Source: Streptomyces tardus (GTDB taxonomy: Bacteria; Actinomycetota; Actinomycetes; Streptomycetales; Streptomycetaceae). From it: a DNA stretch of 47,814 nucleotides. Of this stretch, positions 33,352 through 41,427 are shown piece by piece (positions within the stretch are counted from its first letter, which is position 1; each line of letters begins with the position of its first letter). Below the pieces are notes generated by a model, which was not told the origin of the DNA, made no database searches, and saw only the letters and a list, made by a program, of their open reading frames with translations. The position numbers and the translations under genes are program-made. The stretch spans positions 3,474,494 to 3,522,307 of the forward strand of contig NZ_JAELVF020000001.1 of assembly GCF_018101125.2 (NCBI RefSeq). The letters run 5' to 3'.

Positions 33352-35145
33352 CTACGCGGCTGGACCGAAGTCGCTCTGTGTCGGTGTTGCCTTGGCGATG
33401 GCCCGCTCGGTGATCGCTCGCGACGCGCGGGCGGAGGCGGCGGACAGCTCCTCCGCGTTGGGGTCGAGGTACCAGGGTCGGAGGTCGAGCATGGCTGCGC
33501 GCATGCCGGTGGCGAAGCAGAGAGCCGTTCCCTTGGGCAGGGCGCGAATTGCGTCTGGCGGCAGGATCCGTTCCTGCCGCATCGATACCGAGGTGCTCTT
33601 GCCGGACTCCGAATGAGAAATGGAGGTGGTGTGTACGTCGTGGTCGCCGATGAGGCGGCTGAGCTTGTCGGCGAAGTCGGGATCGTCGATTCCTGAGCCG
33701 ATGACCTTGATGGTGGCAGCGCTCCACAGAGCATCCATGCCGGCGTCCCCCCACACTTTCTGACCCTGGCGGTAGGACTGGAGAATGGTGATCGGGATGA
33801 TGCCGCGGCTGCCGAGGTGGGAGTACAGGTCGGGCAGGTCGCTGATCTTGCAGACGTTGGCGGCCTCGTCGAGGATCGCCACCATGGGTGGGTCGAGGCG
33901 ACCGCCGGCGCGTTCGGCCTGCGCGGTTGCGGCCCGCATCACCGAGTCGGCGCACGCGGCGATCAGCGCCGAGGCTCCGCCTCCGCCGTCCTTGCTGAGT
34001 AGGAACAGCGTGTCGCGGGACGTGACGAACTGTGCGGGCCGGAACTCCGCCGCGTTCTTCTGCGGGGTGACCCACGCGGCGATATCCGCGTTGAGAAGGG
34101 CGGCGGCGTACTGCCGGGCGGTCTCGTAGATGCCGTCCCTGGTCTCCGGGGGGCCTTCCACGGTGCCTTTGAGTTGAGCGGCGACGGCGGCGAAACCGTG
34201 GTCGCGCAGGATGTCGAGCGGGGTGCGGTCGGCAGGGAAGGCGAGCCACTGCATGATGTCCGTGATCGGACGTTCGTCGAGCGCGGCGGCCAGCAGCAGT
34301 TGGGACAGGATGTTGCTGCCGGCCTTCGACCAGAAGTCGCCCTGCTGAGAGGCGTCCACCGAGGCGGCGAGGAAGTGCCCGGCGAGCCGGTTAGCGCCGT
34401 CCAGGGTTTTCGCGGAGGCCAGGGGGTTCCACCACATCTGGCGTTCGGCGTGCGCGATCTGCTGAGGGTCCATCGTCCACACCGTCCCCGCCCGGGCTCT
34501 GGCCTCGTAGGCGGTGGTGAAGGCATCGCCGCCAGCCTTGTTCGACGTCAGCAGCACCGGGCCGGGTGCGCTGAGCATCGAAGGAATGGCGAGTGAGGTG
34601 GTCTTGCCGGACCTCGGGGCCATGATCGCGACGGCGACGTCCTCGAAGCCCATGCGTACCTCGTGGCGTCGGCTGCCCTGCAGGTTGCCGAGAAGGATGC
34701 CCGCGTCCTTCGCCTCGATGTGCTTGGTGCCCTTCAGGCTGGGCCGCAGGGAGCGGGCCTTAGCGGTGGTCGCCTTGGCCATCAGGGGCTCGATGTCCCG
34801 GGCGCTGGCCATGTCGGTGACCTTCTTTCGCCGGCCGCTTTGGTTCCTGTGCCGGGCCCACAGGAGGGCCGCACCCGTACCGAGGGCCAGGACCACGACG
34901 GCGGGGACCGCTCGGGCTCCGATCAGCAGGGATGTTGCTCCTGCTGCAGGCCACACCTGGTCGGGACGGAGCAGAGCATCGGTCGGCTGGTACGGGGCCC
35001 AGCTGGTGCCGGTTAGGTAGGCGGTGATGTTCCCGGACAGCCAGGCCAGGTTGGCGAGAGGAACGACGACAGCGAGGACGCCGAGCAGGAGACGTAGAAC
35101 GAGGTCGTATCCGTCGGGGGAGCTGCTGGGGGAGGAAGGTGGCAA
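33352..35145 (-). CDS. VirD4/TraG-type type IV coupling protein
   Basis: The 597-residue protein has two N-terminal membrane segments (LRLLLGVLAVVVPLANLAWL and AVPAVVVLALGTGAALLWA), then an ATPase core with Walker A IMAPRSGKTTSLAIP (about residue 177) and Walker B MVAILDEAANVCKISDLPDL (about 422), followed by YSHLGSRGIIPITILQSYRQ. This is the pattern of VirD4/TraG coupling proteins that bring DNA to a type IV secretion channel. It forms the membrane hexamer that pumps DNA during conjugation. The start appears to be the TTG at 35145, because a stop lies in frame two codons upstream, but no good ribosome site is seen and a later start is possible. Together with the VirB4-like gene it marks the element as conjugative. 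Confidence 0.9.
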   Translation of the reverse strand: MPPSSPSSSPDGYDLVLRLLLGVLAVVVPLANLAWLSGNITAYLTGTSWAPYQPTDALLRPDQVWPAAGATSLLIGARAVPAVVVLALGTGAALLWARHRNQSGRRKKVTDMASARDIEPLMAKATTAKARSLRPSLKGTKHIEAKDAGILLGNLQGSRRHEVRMGFEDVAVAIMAPRSGKTTSLAIPSMLSAPGPVLLTSNKAGGDAFTTAYEARARAGTVWTMDPQQIAHAERQMWWNPLASAKTLDGANRLAGHFLAASVDASQQGDFWSKAGSNILSQLLLAAALDERPITDIMQWLAFPADRTPLDILRDHGFAAVAAQLKGTVEGPPETRDGIYETARQYAAALLNADIAAWVTPQKNAAEFRPAQFVTSRDTLFLLSKDGGGGASALIAACADSVMRAATAQAERAGGRLDPPMVAILDEAANVCKISDLPDLYSHLGSRGIIPITILQSYRQGQKVWGDAGMDALWSAATIKVIGSGIDDPDFADKLSRLIGDHDVHTTSISHSESGKSTSVSMRQERILPPDAIRALPKGTALCFATGMRAAMLDLRPWYLDPNAEELSAASARASRAITERAIAKATPTQSDFGPAA

Positions 35146-35415
35146 GGGCTACGTGCTTTTCCGGTGAGGTGAGGACAACGAGTGCGCCGTGCTTACGGCG
35201 ACCTCGGGAGGAGGGGAACGGTGACCAGCGGTGCCAGCCGGCGGGGAGCCGGCGCGGGCTTCTGGCCTCCGCCAGGCGCCCCGGCCTTTCGGCTGCTGGC
35301 CAGCACGTTGACGTCGGAGGTGGCCTGAGCGTGGGCTGGCCACCTGCCGGTAGGGCGCAGTTCTGACGGCGAGCGGGATGTCGTAGGCCGTCGAAGCGGC
35401 TGCCTGCGCAGCTGT

Positions 35416-36228
35416 TCAGCGACTTCGCCTGGGGGACACGGCCGCCTCGGTGCCCAGGGCTGAAGGCGTGGTGGGCGCGGAAGCGCGGCGGGCCTTGCGG
35501 GCGGCGGCCCGTATGGCCTTCAGCCGCGCCTCGTGCGCGGTGGCCAGGTGATCGCCGACCGCCCCGCGGCCGATCTGAACGACCAGAGAGGGGTGGGGGA
35601 CGTCGTGACGACCGCGGAAGACGGGAGCCGGGGCGGTGAGAGTCGCGGCGAAGGCGGCGAGCAGATACCGCGGGGTGCTGTCGTCGAAGTACGCGCGCCA
35701 CAGCCGTTCGTGGCTACCGAGACCGGTGGGCAGTGCGACAGCGGCCGTCCAGACGAAGCTGTCGCTGGTCGAAGTTGCCCGCCGCTCCAAGGTGGTGATT
35801 CCGTCTGGATGGCGCGCGTACTCGTTTCCTCGGTTGTCGCGTTCGCAGGTCCAGCCGGCCGACTGCAGTGCCGGCCTGATGTCCGGCTCGGCCTCGGGCG
35901 GGAGTTGTAGGAGCGCGTCGGTGAAACCGGCGATGATCTCGGCTGGCGTGTTGCCGTCGAAGGACGCGTGCCAGTCCTTGGAGGAGATGCGCCACCAGGA
36001 TCCGTCCGAGTCCGGGGCGGGTTCAAGTACGAGGGCGTGCTGGTAGTCGGGGCTGGCCAGGACGACGTGGGGGAAGTCGGGGTCGCCGTGGTTCTTCCAG
36101 CCGGCGGCCCGCAGTGCCTGGGTAACGTGGCGCGCGTCGCCGGCCCCGGCGAGGTGGCGGGGCGTGGTCTCGTACCAGATGCGGTGCCAGGGGTCGTCGG
36201 CCTTGCTGGCTATGTGGGGGAGCTTCAT
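35416..36228 (-). CDS. DUF317 domain protein
   Basis: The 270-residue product contains DUF317-type repeats: YETTPRHLAGAGDARHVTQA, WHASFDGNTPAEIIAGFTDA and, in the second half, WRAYFDDSTPRYLLAAFAAT. DUF317 proteins are frequent on Streptomyces plasmids and integrative elements and have no known activity. The ATG at 36228 overlaps the stop of the preceding DUF317 gene (ATGA), so both are translated together. The C-terminal ~50 residues form a basic, Ala-rich helix (HEARLKAIRAAARKARRAS) that could bind nucleic acid. It is the last gene before a 270-bp gap and the coupling-protein gene. Confidence 0.85.
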   Translation of the reverse strand: MKLPHIASKADDPWHRIWYETTPRHLAGAGDARHVTQALRAAGWKNHGDPDFPHVVLASPDYQHALVLEPAPDSDGSWWRISSKDWHASFDGNTPAEIIAGFTDALLQLPPEAEPDIRPALQSAGWTCERDNRGNEYARHPDGITTLERRATSTSDSFVWTAAVALPTGLGSHERLWRAYFDDSTPRYLLAAFAATLTAPAPVFRGRHDVPHPSLVVQIGRGAVGDHLATAHEARLKAIRAAARKARRASAPTTPSALGTEAAVSPRRSR

Positions 36229-37001
36229 CTGCCGGTCCGCTGCGGCTTGTTCTGGGCGGGGGCCGGTGAACTGGTTTTGGGTGTTGGTGAGTTACGTGCC
36301 CAGGCGTTTGCCCGGGCAGCGGCGATCCGGGTCTGCCGCCAAGCTCCGAGCTGGGAGGGGAGCACCGAGACGGGGGTGGCAGTGATCGAAGGGCCGTGCG
36401 GGGCGTGTCCGAGGGGGCGCAGAACCGGTTCCGGATCAGCCATGGCGGTGGCGAAGCCAGCGATCAGATGCAACGGGGTGGCCGAGGTGAAGGAAGCCCT
36501 CCAGCCCCTGGCATCAGCCCACCACATCGCCTCCTCGCCTGCGCGGTGGAGGAACTGCACCCGCGCTCCCGACCTGCTGGTCGCCGTGGTGCTGCCGACG
36601 GTGGTGCTCAGCTGCCAGCCCTGCTTCATCAGCGGCACCCAGACGTCCGGGGCGAGTGCGGAGCGGGGCAGGGCCAGGGCGTCGGTCAGCCCTGCGACGA
36701 TCTCGACCGGCGTCTGGCGTCCGAAGACCGCAACCCATTCGGGTTGGTGCCCGTGTGCGGCGGAGTGGACGGTCCATCCTCCCGGCAGCACGTGGGCGTC
36801 GTAGCCAACCTGAAGGGTGCGGTCGGGGCTCACCAGGTGGAGCGGGCCGGCCCGCCGGGTTCTGTCTGCCCAGCCGGAGGCGAGCAGATAGTCGCGGACG
36901 TGCCGGATGTCGCCGCCGCCGGCGAGGCTGCGTGGCGAGATCAGGTAGTGCTGCTCGGGCTGCTCTCCCGGCCCCCAGCCTTGCCACTGCTGTCGGGTCA
37001 T
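36225..37001 (-). CDS. DUF317 domain protein, second copy
   Basis: The 258-residue product starts at ATG 37001 (MTRQQWQGWGPGEQPEQ) and has the DUF317 layout: YLISPRSLAGGGDIRHVRDY, WVAVFGRQTPVEIVAGLTDA, and WRASFTSATPLHLIAGFATA. It is a paralogue of the next gene (35416-36228); the pair aligns along its whole length, suggesting an old tandem duplication. The start ATG overlaps the stop of the upstream small gene by 4 bp (ATGA), and its own stop overlaps the next start in the same way, giving a tight three-gene coupled group. The tail is basic (TRIAAARANAWARN). Function unknown; the association with conjugative elements is typical of the family. Confidence 0.85.
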   Translation of the reverse strand: MTRQQWQGWGPGEQPEQHYLISPRSLAGGGDIRHVRDYLLASGWADRTRRAGPLHLVSPDRTLQVGYDAHVLPGGWTVHSAAHGHQPEWVAVFGRQTPVEIVAGLTDALALPRSALAPDVWVPLMKQGWQLSTTVGSTTATSRSGARVQFLHRAGEEAMWWADARGWRASFTSATPLHLIAGFATAMADPEPVLRPLGHAPHGPSITATPVSVLPSQLGAWRQTRIAAARANAWARNSPTPKTSSPAPAQNKPQRTGR

Positions 37002-37381
37002 CGGCCCCGCCGGACCACGAGAGGAGCGGGGGCGGGACGCCTCAGCCCTTCGGCCCCGTGCGGCGCGGGAAGGTGGGCGACGGCCGCCAGGTGCGGTGCC
37101 AGATCCTGCCCGACGGAACTCAGTCCGGTAGCAGCACGGTGCAGTGCGAGGCACACCTTCACGGGCACAGCGCCCTGCTCGGCCTCCGTCGTGGAGATGA
37201 GAGCGCCGGCAGCGGTGAGACGGGTGAACCCGGCGAGGGCGCCGGTACTGGAGTTCAGGACACTCGGGAGGAGACGGACTACCTGTTGGGGTGGAAGCTG
37301 GGAGAGGAGGGAAGTGAGGTCCGCGAGGCGGTGGTTGATCTCGTCCACCAACGCCGTCGTGTCAGAGGAAGACCTGGTCAT
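36998..37381 (-). CDS. Hypothetical small ICE protein, first of the DUF317 group
   Basis: The 127-residue protein starts MTRSSSDTTALVDEINHRLA at ATG 37381 after a good ribosome site (aggag). A longer in-frame reading to 37435 exists but lacks such a site. The N-terminal half is a leucine-rich amphipathic helix (RLADLTSLLSQLPPQQVVRL) and a second helix (LALHRAATGLSSVGQDLA) follows; the tail is Pro/Arg-rich. I do not recognise a family. Its stop overlaps the first DUF317 start, so it is probably made together with the DUF317 proteins. Confidence 0.65.
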   Translation of the reverse strand: MTRSSSDTTALVDEINHRLADLTSLLSQLPPQQVVRLLPSVLNSSTGALAGFTRLTAAGALISTTEAEQGAVPVKVCLALHRAATGLSSVGQDLAPHLAAVAHLPAPHGAEGLRRPAPAPLVVRRGR

Positions 37382-37404
37382 GCTGCTCCTGGGGAAGTGG
37401 GGAT

Positions 37405-37581
37405 TCAGTGGTGGTGACTCCGGCTGATCCGCCACGCCTGTCCACGTGCGTCCTCGGCTGCCGTTGCGCGGTGCGAAGTTCTATCGCCGGGGCACGGGGT
37501 GCAGGAGTGGGTGCTGCCGTGGAGCCGGGCGGTTGCGCAGTGTCCGTCGCGACGAGCGGACGGCGGCTTCGGTGACGTGAT
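37405..37581 (-). CDS. Candidate small Cys/His protein without a standard start codon
   Basis: A 58-codon frame reads TSPKPPSARRDGHCATARLH, then GSTHSCTPCPGDRTS. It has strong G/C at third positions and a possible metal-binding Cys/His cluster. A perfect ribosome site (aaggag) lies 5 nt upstream, but the codon at the expected start is ATC (37581-37579). Either ATC is used, the start ATG has mutated, or the frame is not a gene. It lies 23 bp before the gene at 36998-37381. Confidence 0.35.
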   Translation of the reverse strand: MTSPKPPSARRDGHCATARLHGSTHSCTPCPGDRTSHRATAAEDARGQAWRISRSHHH

Positions 37582-37741
37582 GGTGTCTCCTTCGTCGCAA
37601 TGGGGGAACGTCGAGTGCCGCTGGCGGGCAGCAGGAGTGCGGAGCAACGGCTGGCCGTGCAACTCGCCGTGGCGCGATGCGACTTGGCAGCCACGGGCGC
37701 CCACTGAGCTGTCGTTCTTGTGTCGCGGCCAGTGCACGACC
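37582..37741. other. Short gap in the ICE operon
   Basis: No gene seen. Together with the doubtful small gene at 37405 this makes a 360-bp stretch without a firm gene between 37381 and 37742. Confidence 0.4.
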
Positions 37742-38131
37742 TCAGCGGGTGCGTGACGGCGCTCGGGTGGGGGCGGGCTGTGTGCGCTTTGGTGTGGCGG
37801 TCGGCGTGCCGGCGCGTGGGGGGTGCTGGAGGCGGGTGTGGATGCCGCGGGTGCCCAGCCGCGGTCCGATCGCGCGCACCGCGCGGGCCTGTGCGGCGGT
37901 GTCGTCACCGTCGAGGCGGTAGATGCCGTCGCCCTGGTGGACGAAGCCGTGCTCGGCCAGGACCGTGGCGGCGGTCTCGCCGACCGGTGACGTGACCAGG
38001 CTGCTGTCCTGCTGCCAGGTCAGGACGACCTGGCCGTGGTCGGTTGCCGTGTGGTGGCTCGGGTCCTCGGGGGAGTAGGAGGGCATGAAGTCCTTGAAGT
38101 CGTGCGGGCAGCGAGTGCGGCCGGCCCTCAT
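37742..38131 (-). CDS. Hypothetical small ICE protein
   Basis: The frame can start at ATG 38131, which overlaps the stop of the upstream gene (ATGA), or at ATG 38086 (MPSYSPEDPSHHTA), which has a ribosome site (aagga) in front. I report the coupled start; the shorter product is 114 residues. The core GQVVLTWQQDSSLVTSP, AATVLAEHGFVHQGDGIYRL and DTAAQARAVRAIGPRLGTRG suggests a small alpha/beta domain, with a Thr/Pro/Arg-rich tail. I do not recognise it. It belongs to a chain of small, overlapping genes of the ICE. Confidence 0.6.
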   Translation of the reverse strand: MRAGRTRCPHDFKDFMPSYSPEDPSHHTATDHGQVVLTWQQDSSLVTSPVGETAATVLAEHGFVHQGDGIYRLDGDDTAAQARAVRAIGPRLGTRGIHTRLQHPPRAGTPTATPKRTQPAPTRAPSRTR

Positions 38132-38583
38132 CGAGGGCCGGGCTCGGGGCCCGCTGCCGGGTGAGGTGCGGCGGCGAGTGTGTCGGCTGCGCAGGTCAGG
38201 TCCTGCTGGACGCCGTAGATGCGGCGAGCGAGAAGCTCCAGGCGGTGGGCGAGCTCGGTTTCGACCGCTGAGGACTGCCGTGCAGCGTGGCGCGCGGTGT
38301 GCTCAACCACCGTGCGAGCGGCGGCCATTGGGCCCCCGCGCTCATCCGCGAGGGAGGCGAGCGCCTGTGCGAGCTGGGCTGAACCGGTTGGCACGGGTGG
38401 GTGGGGCACCTCCTGCTCGGTAAGGAGCTGGTGCTCGCGCATCAGGCAGGAGCGGAGAGTGGTCTGCTCCGAAGGCACGCGACCAAGCGCGGCTGTGATG
38501 ATCGCACGGGCTTCGGCGGGGCGCCCGTGCTGCGCGAGTAGTCGAGCGAGGGCCAGACCCGGGCGCCGGACGGGAAGCGTCAT
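38128..38583 (-). CDS. Hypothetical helical ICE protein
   Basis: The 151-residue product starts MTLPVRRPGLALARLLAQHG with its ATG overlapping the stop of the upstream gene. RLLAQHGRPAEARAIITAAL resembles one TPR-like helical hairpin; the rest is helical (SAQLAQALASLADERGG, VETELAHRLELLARRIYGV). No known motif or membrane segment. It is coupled at both ends (ATGA overlaps at 38583 and 38128), so it is made together with its two neighbours. Confidence 0.62.
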   Translation of the reverse strand: MTLPVRRPGLALARLLAQHGRPAEARAIITAALGRVPSEQTTLRSCLMREHQLLTEQEVPHPPVPTGSAQLAQALASLADERGGPMAAARTVVEHTARHAARQSSAVETELAHRLELLARRIYGVQQDLTCAADTLAAAPHPAAGPEPGPR

Positions 38584-39014
38584 CTGCCGCTCCGGGCGTC
38601 GGCCACGTGGACGAGCTGGCCGAGCGATGTGACGGTGTACCAGCCGAAGTCGATCAACGAGCTGCGCTCGTGGGTCTTGGGCAAGAGGTGGTCCTCCATT
38701 GCGCGCAGGTAGATCACGCAGTCGGGACAGCGCCGTGTGAGGTGTACGAGATAGCGAGGGTGTGCGGTGACGTAGGACTGGTCGCCGCCGGTTGCGTCAC
38801 GCAGCCGCCACCCGTTCTCGTTGGTGGGCGTGTGCCAGGACGGGGCGACAATCCGCATCGCGTCGCCCCACAGCTCACCGCCCGCCACCCCCTTGATGAC
38901 AACGACGTGGTCTCCGGCCTCGAAATGGCGGTGCGTCATGTCCCGTTCGGGCGTGAGGTGGTCGGTCGGTGTGCGTCCTGGCGGTGACCCGGTCGAGTTG
39001 GAGGGCGGGATCAT
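38580..39014 (-). CDS. Hypothetical ICE protein with CPxC pair
   Basis: The start at ATG 39014 (MIPPSNSTGSPPGRTP) has a good ribosome site (aagga) at proper distance; a second ATG at 38939 (MTHRHFEAGDHVVVIKG) begins the conserved-looking part. FEAGDHVVVIKGVAGGELWG resembles a small beta-barrel (KOW-like) opening, followed by NGWRLRDATGGDQSYVTAH and a Cys pair (RRCPDCVIYL) that could bind metal. The C-terminus is helical. Length is 144 residues from the chosen start. I cannot name a family. Its stop overlaps the next start by 4 bp. Confidence 0.62.
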   Translation of the reverse strand: MIPPSNSTGSPPGRTPTDHLTPERDMTHRHFEAGDHVVVIKGVAGGELWGDAMRIVAPSWHTPTNENGWRLRDATGGDQSYVTAHPRYLVHLTRRCPDCVIYLRAMEDHLLPKTHERSSLIDFGWYTVTSLGQLVHVADARSGR

Positions 39015-39105
39015 GAAAGTCCTTCGGAACGGGGAGGTGCGGCGATACCAAGGATCTTCACGAGCGCCTGTTTGGCTCACCGGCGGCGTATGGCTACGTT
39101 CTGCC

Positions 39106-39603
39106 CTAGAGGTAGGGGTTCTCGGTGCTGCGGTCCTGCTCGGAGGCGGCATCGAGAAGTTCGGGAAGGTCAGTGCCGTCAGCGGTGCGTTGGTCCAGCC
39201 ACCAGCCCGCTCGGGTGACGGTGCGGGCCTTGGCCTCCAGTTCTGCCCATGTTGTGTCGTCGCAGGTGCCTTCGAGCACGAGGTCGGAGTGGGCGGCCGT
39301 CATCAGCTGGTGACGGCACCGCTCGCCCCAGTCGAGAATCGTGTCCGGACCTTCCAGCGGTGGCATGGCGAACTGCTGCGCCCACTCGTCGGCCGCCTGC
39401 CGCTCTTCGGCGCGGCGGGTGGCGAGCCACTCCTTGGTGGATTGGGTGTCCGTGTCGCGGCTGGCCTTCCAGCAGTCGGTGCAATCGCGGGCGGCGAGCC
39501 ATCGGGCGTACCCGGAACGGCGGTCGGCGGGCCGGGCGGACAAGTCGTGCTCGGCTTCGTGACCGCAGTCGTGGGTCACGGTCCAGTGGGTGGAGATTGC
39601 CAT
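39106..39603 (-). CDS. Hypothetical ICE protein with zinc-ribbon-like N-terminus
   Basis: The 165-residue protein opens MAISTHWTVTHDCGHEAEHD and continues LAARDCTDCWKASRD; the CxH and CxxC pairs about 30 residues apart are the pattern of a small zinc ribbon. The rest is acidic and helical (TRRAEERQAADEWAQQFAM, WAELEAKARTVTRAGWWLDQ). The ATG at 39603 has a ribosome site (aggaa). It follows the vWA gene by 30 bp on the same strand, so it may be an accessory of the MoxR-vWA pair; that is inference from position only. Confidence 0.65.
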   Translation of the reverse strand: MAISTHWTVTHDCGHEAEHDLSARPADRRSGYARWLAARDCTDCWKASRDTDTQSTKEWLATRRAEERQAADEWAQQFAMPPLEGPDTILDWGERCRHQLMTAAHSDLVLEGTCDDTTWAELEAKARTVTRAGWWLDQRTADGTDLPELLDAASEQDRSTENPYL

Positions 39604-39633
39604 GTGTTCCTGCTTTCTGTCTTCTGCGTCGTC

Positions 39634-41427
39634 TCAGAGTGTTCTGCGGATCGCGTCCGTGGCTGCCTTGGCGATGGCGACGGGAGCGGTGGAGGGCTGG
39701 GGCAGGTGCAGCAAGGTGGTCCCCGGCAAATGCTGGGACTTCGCGGTGAGGGTGAGCTGGAGTACGGCGCAGCCGGCGGTCGTGAGCTGCTTGATGCGGG
39801 TAATCGCTTGAGCGGTTTCGTCGGGTCGGTAGTGGGCGTCGGTGACGATCACGAGGAGGCGTCCGGCGCCGGGCCTGCTGAGTTCGAGGCCGTGGTCGAG
39901 CGCGTCGATGGCGTCGCCGAGGTTGTGGTCGCCGCCGAGGGCATCGAACGTGGTCACGCGCTCTGGTGCTCGGTGGGTGGGTCGGGTCAATGCGGTCAGT
40001 TGCATGTCGTAGGCGATGGCGGCGGTACGGGAGTCGGGGTCGGTCAGGGCTGCTGCGCGCGCCACGATCCAGGCCGCGGACGCGACGGGTTCGCAAGCGG
40101 CGCGCATGGAGGCTGAGACGTCGACGGCGATGCCCACACGCAGCGGTGGGGTGGGGGAGCTCCGGCGGCGGGTGTGGGTGAACGGCTGTGCGGTGGGGAT
40201 CGACCCGGCCGCGCGCTGCGCGTCGCGGGCGAGGGCCGCGCGCATGTTGAGGCGTCCGGGCGGGGTGGGGCTGGTGCTCCGTTCCTCGATCCGCTCGCGG
40301 TAGGCGGCGGCACGCAGGGCGCGGCTCAGGCGCGCGGCGGCGCTCTTCTCGGCGGTGGTGGGTCTGCGGGTGCCGGTGATCGGGTTGCCGTAGGGGGCCG
40401 GTGTGCCGTCGCGATTGACGGTGGTGCCACGGGGGTTGAAGACCGACTTGGCGGTGGCGGCGGCTTTGCGTCGCTGGTCGGCGCGCTGGGCGCGGTCCTG
40501 AGTCTGCGCCTTGGATTTCGCGGCTGCGGCGTCGGTCGCTGCGGCCTGGGCGGCGAGATCGGCGGCGTCGGTGGCTGCGGTGCTGTCCATGACCATTCCC
40601 ACGGCGTCGGACAGCAGATCGGTGAGGTTGTCCGGCACGGGCTGGGTGGGGGCCGCCGTGTCCAGGGCGTCGCACCAGTTTTGAGCGTGAGTGAGCATGG
40701 TCGTGGCGTCGTGGTCGGCGCACTGGTGGGCTGCTGTCCAGATGTGGGTGAGGGTGGCCAGCAAGTTCTCGCCCAGCACCTGTTCGCACAGATCGGCGAC
40801 GGCCCGGGTCTCGCCGGCGTCCAGGATGCCGACGTCACGGCGGCCGAGGATCAAGGCCGCCGTGGCGGCGGCGTGTTCGATGCCCTGGAGAGTGGGGTGG
40901 GCGATGTCGGGCATGACCAGAGTGCGGGCACTGGTGCGCAGGTACTTGCGGTCTGTGGGCCGCGTGATCAGATGCGCGCCTTCGACGCGGCTCTCCTCCA
41001 GCAGGAGTGCGGCCTCGACGACACGAGGGTTGGCTCCGGCAGGCTCCGTCCAGACGGAGTGGGCCGCGTGCGCGGCCTCGTGGACGAACACTCCCCAGGC
41101 GGCGGGATACCGGTCCTCGTCGCCCACGATCCGCGGATGGATCTCGTCGGGCTGGAGCGGGGCGAACAGGCCGGCGTCGAACTCGACCTCACCCAGAGTG
41201 GGGATGAACGCGGCTGGTGCGCCGTTACGCGTGCCGGGGCGGCAGGTGACGAGCAGATCCTGGCGGCCGGAGAGGGCGACCAGCCGATCTCCGAGTTCGG
41301 CTCCCACGCGCAGCCACGCAGCCGGGGAGGAACGGGGTTGCGCGGGCGGGGCGCCGTCGTCGTCCCAACGCGCGAGGTCAGCGTCGTCCGGCGTGGCCGA
41401 GGACTGGACGTGGTGGTGGGCGCTCAT
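39634..41427 (-). CDS. vWA-domain protein with N-terminal HEAAH zincin motif
   Basis: The 597-residue protein has two recognisable parts. Around residue 114, GVFVHEAAHAAHSVW gives an HExxH metal-binding motif, with ALLLEESRVEGAHL about 25 residues later as a possible third ligand; this fits a zincin-type metallopeptidase fold. The C-terminal ~200 residues are a vWA domain with MIDAS motif GIAVDVSASMRAACE (about 434), TFDALGGDHNLGDAI and LLVIVTDAHYRPDE. The middle is Ala-rich and helical. The start ATG overlaps the stop of the MoxR-type ATPase gene (ATGA), so the two are made together. MoxR-vWA pairs act as chaperone-like or chelatase-like machines, and some belong to conflict systems. A peptidase controlled by the ATPase is the inferred role. 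Confidence 0.85.
   Translation of the reverse strand: MSAHHHVQSSATPDDADLARWDDDGAPPAQPRSSPAAWLRVGAELGDRLVALSGRQDLLVTCRPGTRNGAPAAFIPTLGEVEFDAGLFAPLQPDEIHPRIVGDEDRYPAAWGVFVHEAAHAAHSVWTEPAGANPRVVEAALLLEESRVEGAHLITRPTDRKYLRTSARTLVMPDIAHPTLQGIEHAAATAALILGRRDVGILDAGETRAVADLCEQVLGENLLATLTHIWTAAHQCADHDATTMLTHAQNWCDALDTAAPTQPVPDNLTDLLSDAVGMVMDSTAATDAADLAAQAAATDAAAAKSKAQTQDRAQRADQRRKAAATAKSVFNPRGTTVNRDGTPAPYGNPITGTRRPTTAEKSAAARLSRALRAAAYRERIEERSTSPTPPGRLNMRAALARDAQRAAGSIPTAQPFTHTRRRSSPTPPLRVGIAVDVSASMRAACEPVASAAWIVARAAALTDPDSRTAAIAYDMQLTALTRPTHRAPERVTTFDALGGDHNLGDAIDALDHGLELSRPGAGRLLVIVTDAHYRPDETAQAITRIKQLTTAGCAVLQLTLTAKSQHLPGTTLLHLPQPSTAPVAIAKAATDAIRRTL

Noticed and set aside
37362..37694. Minus-strand reading of 110 codons
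   Set aside because: No ribosome site, poorer codon use than the overlapping frame at 37405-37581, and overlap with the start of the next gene.
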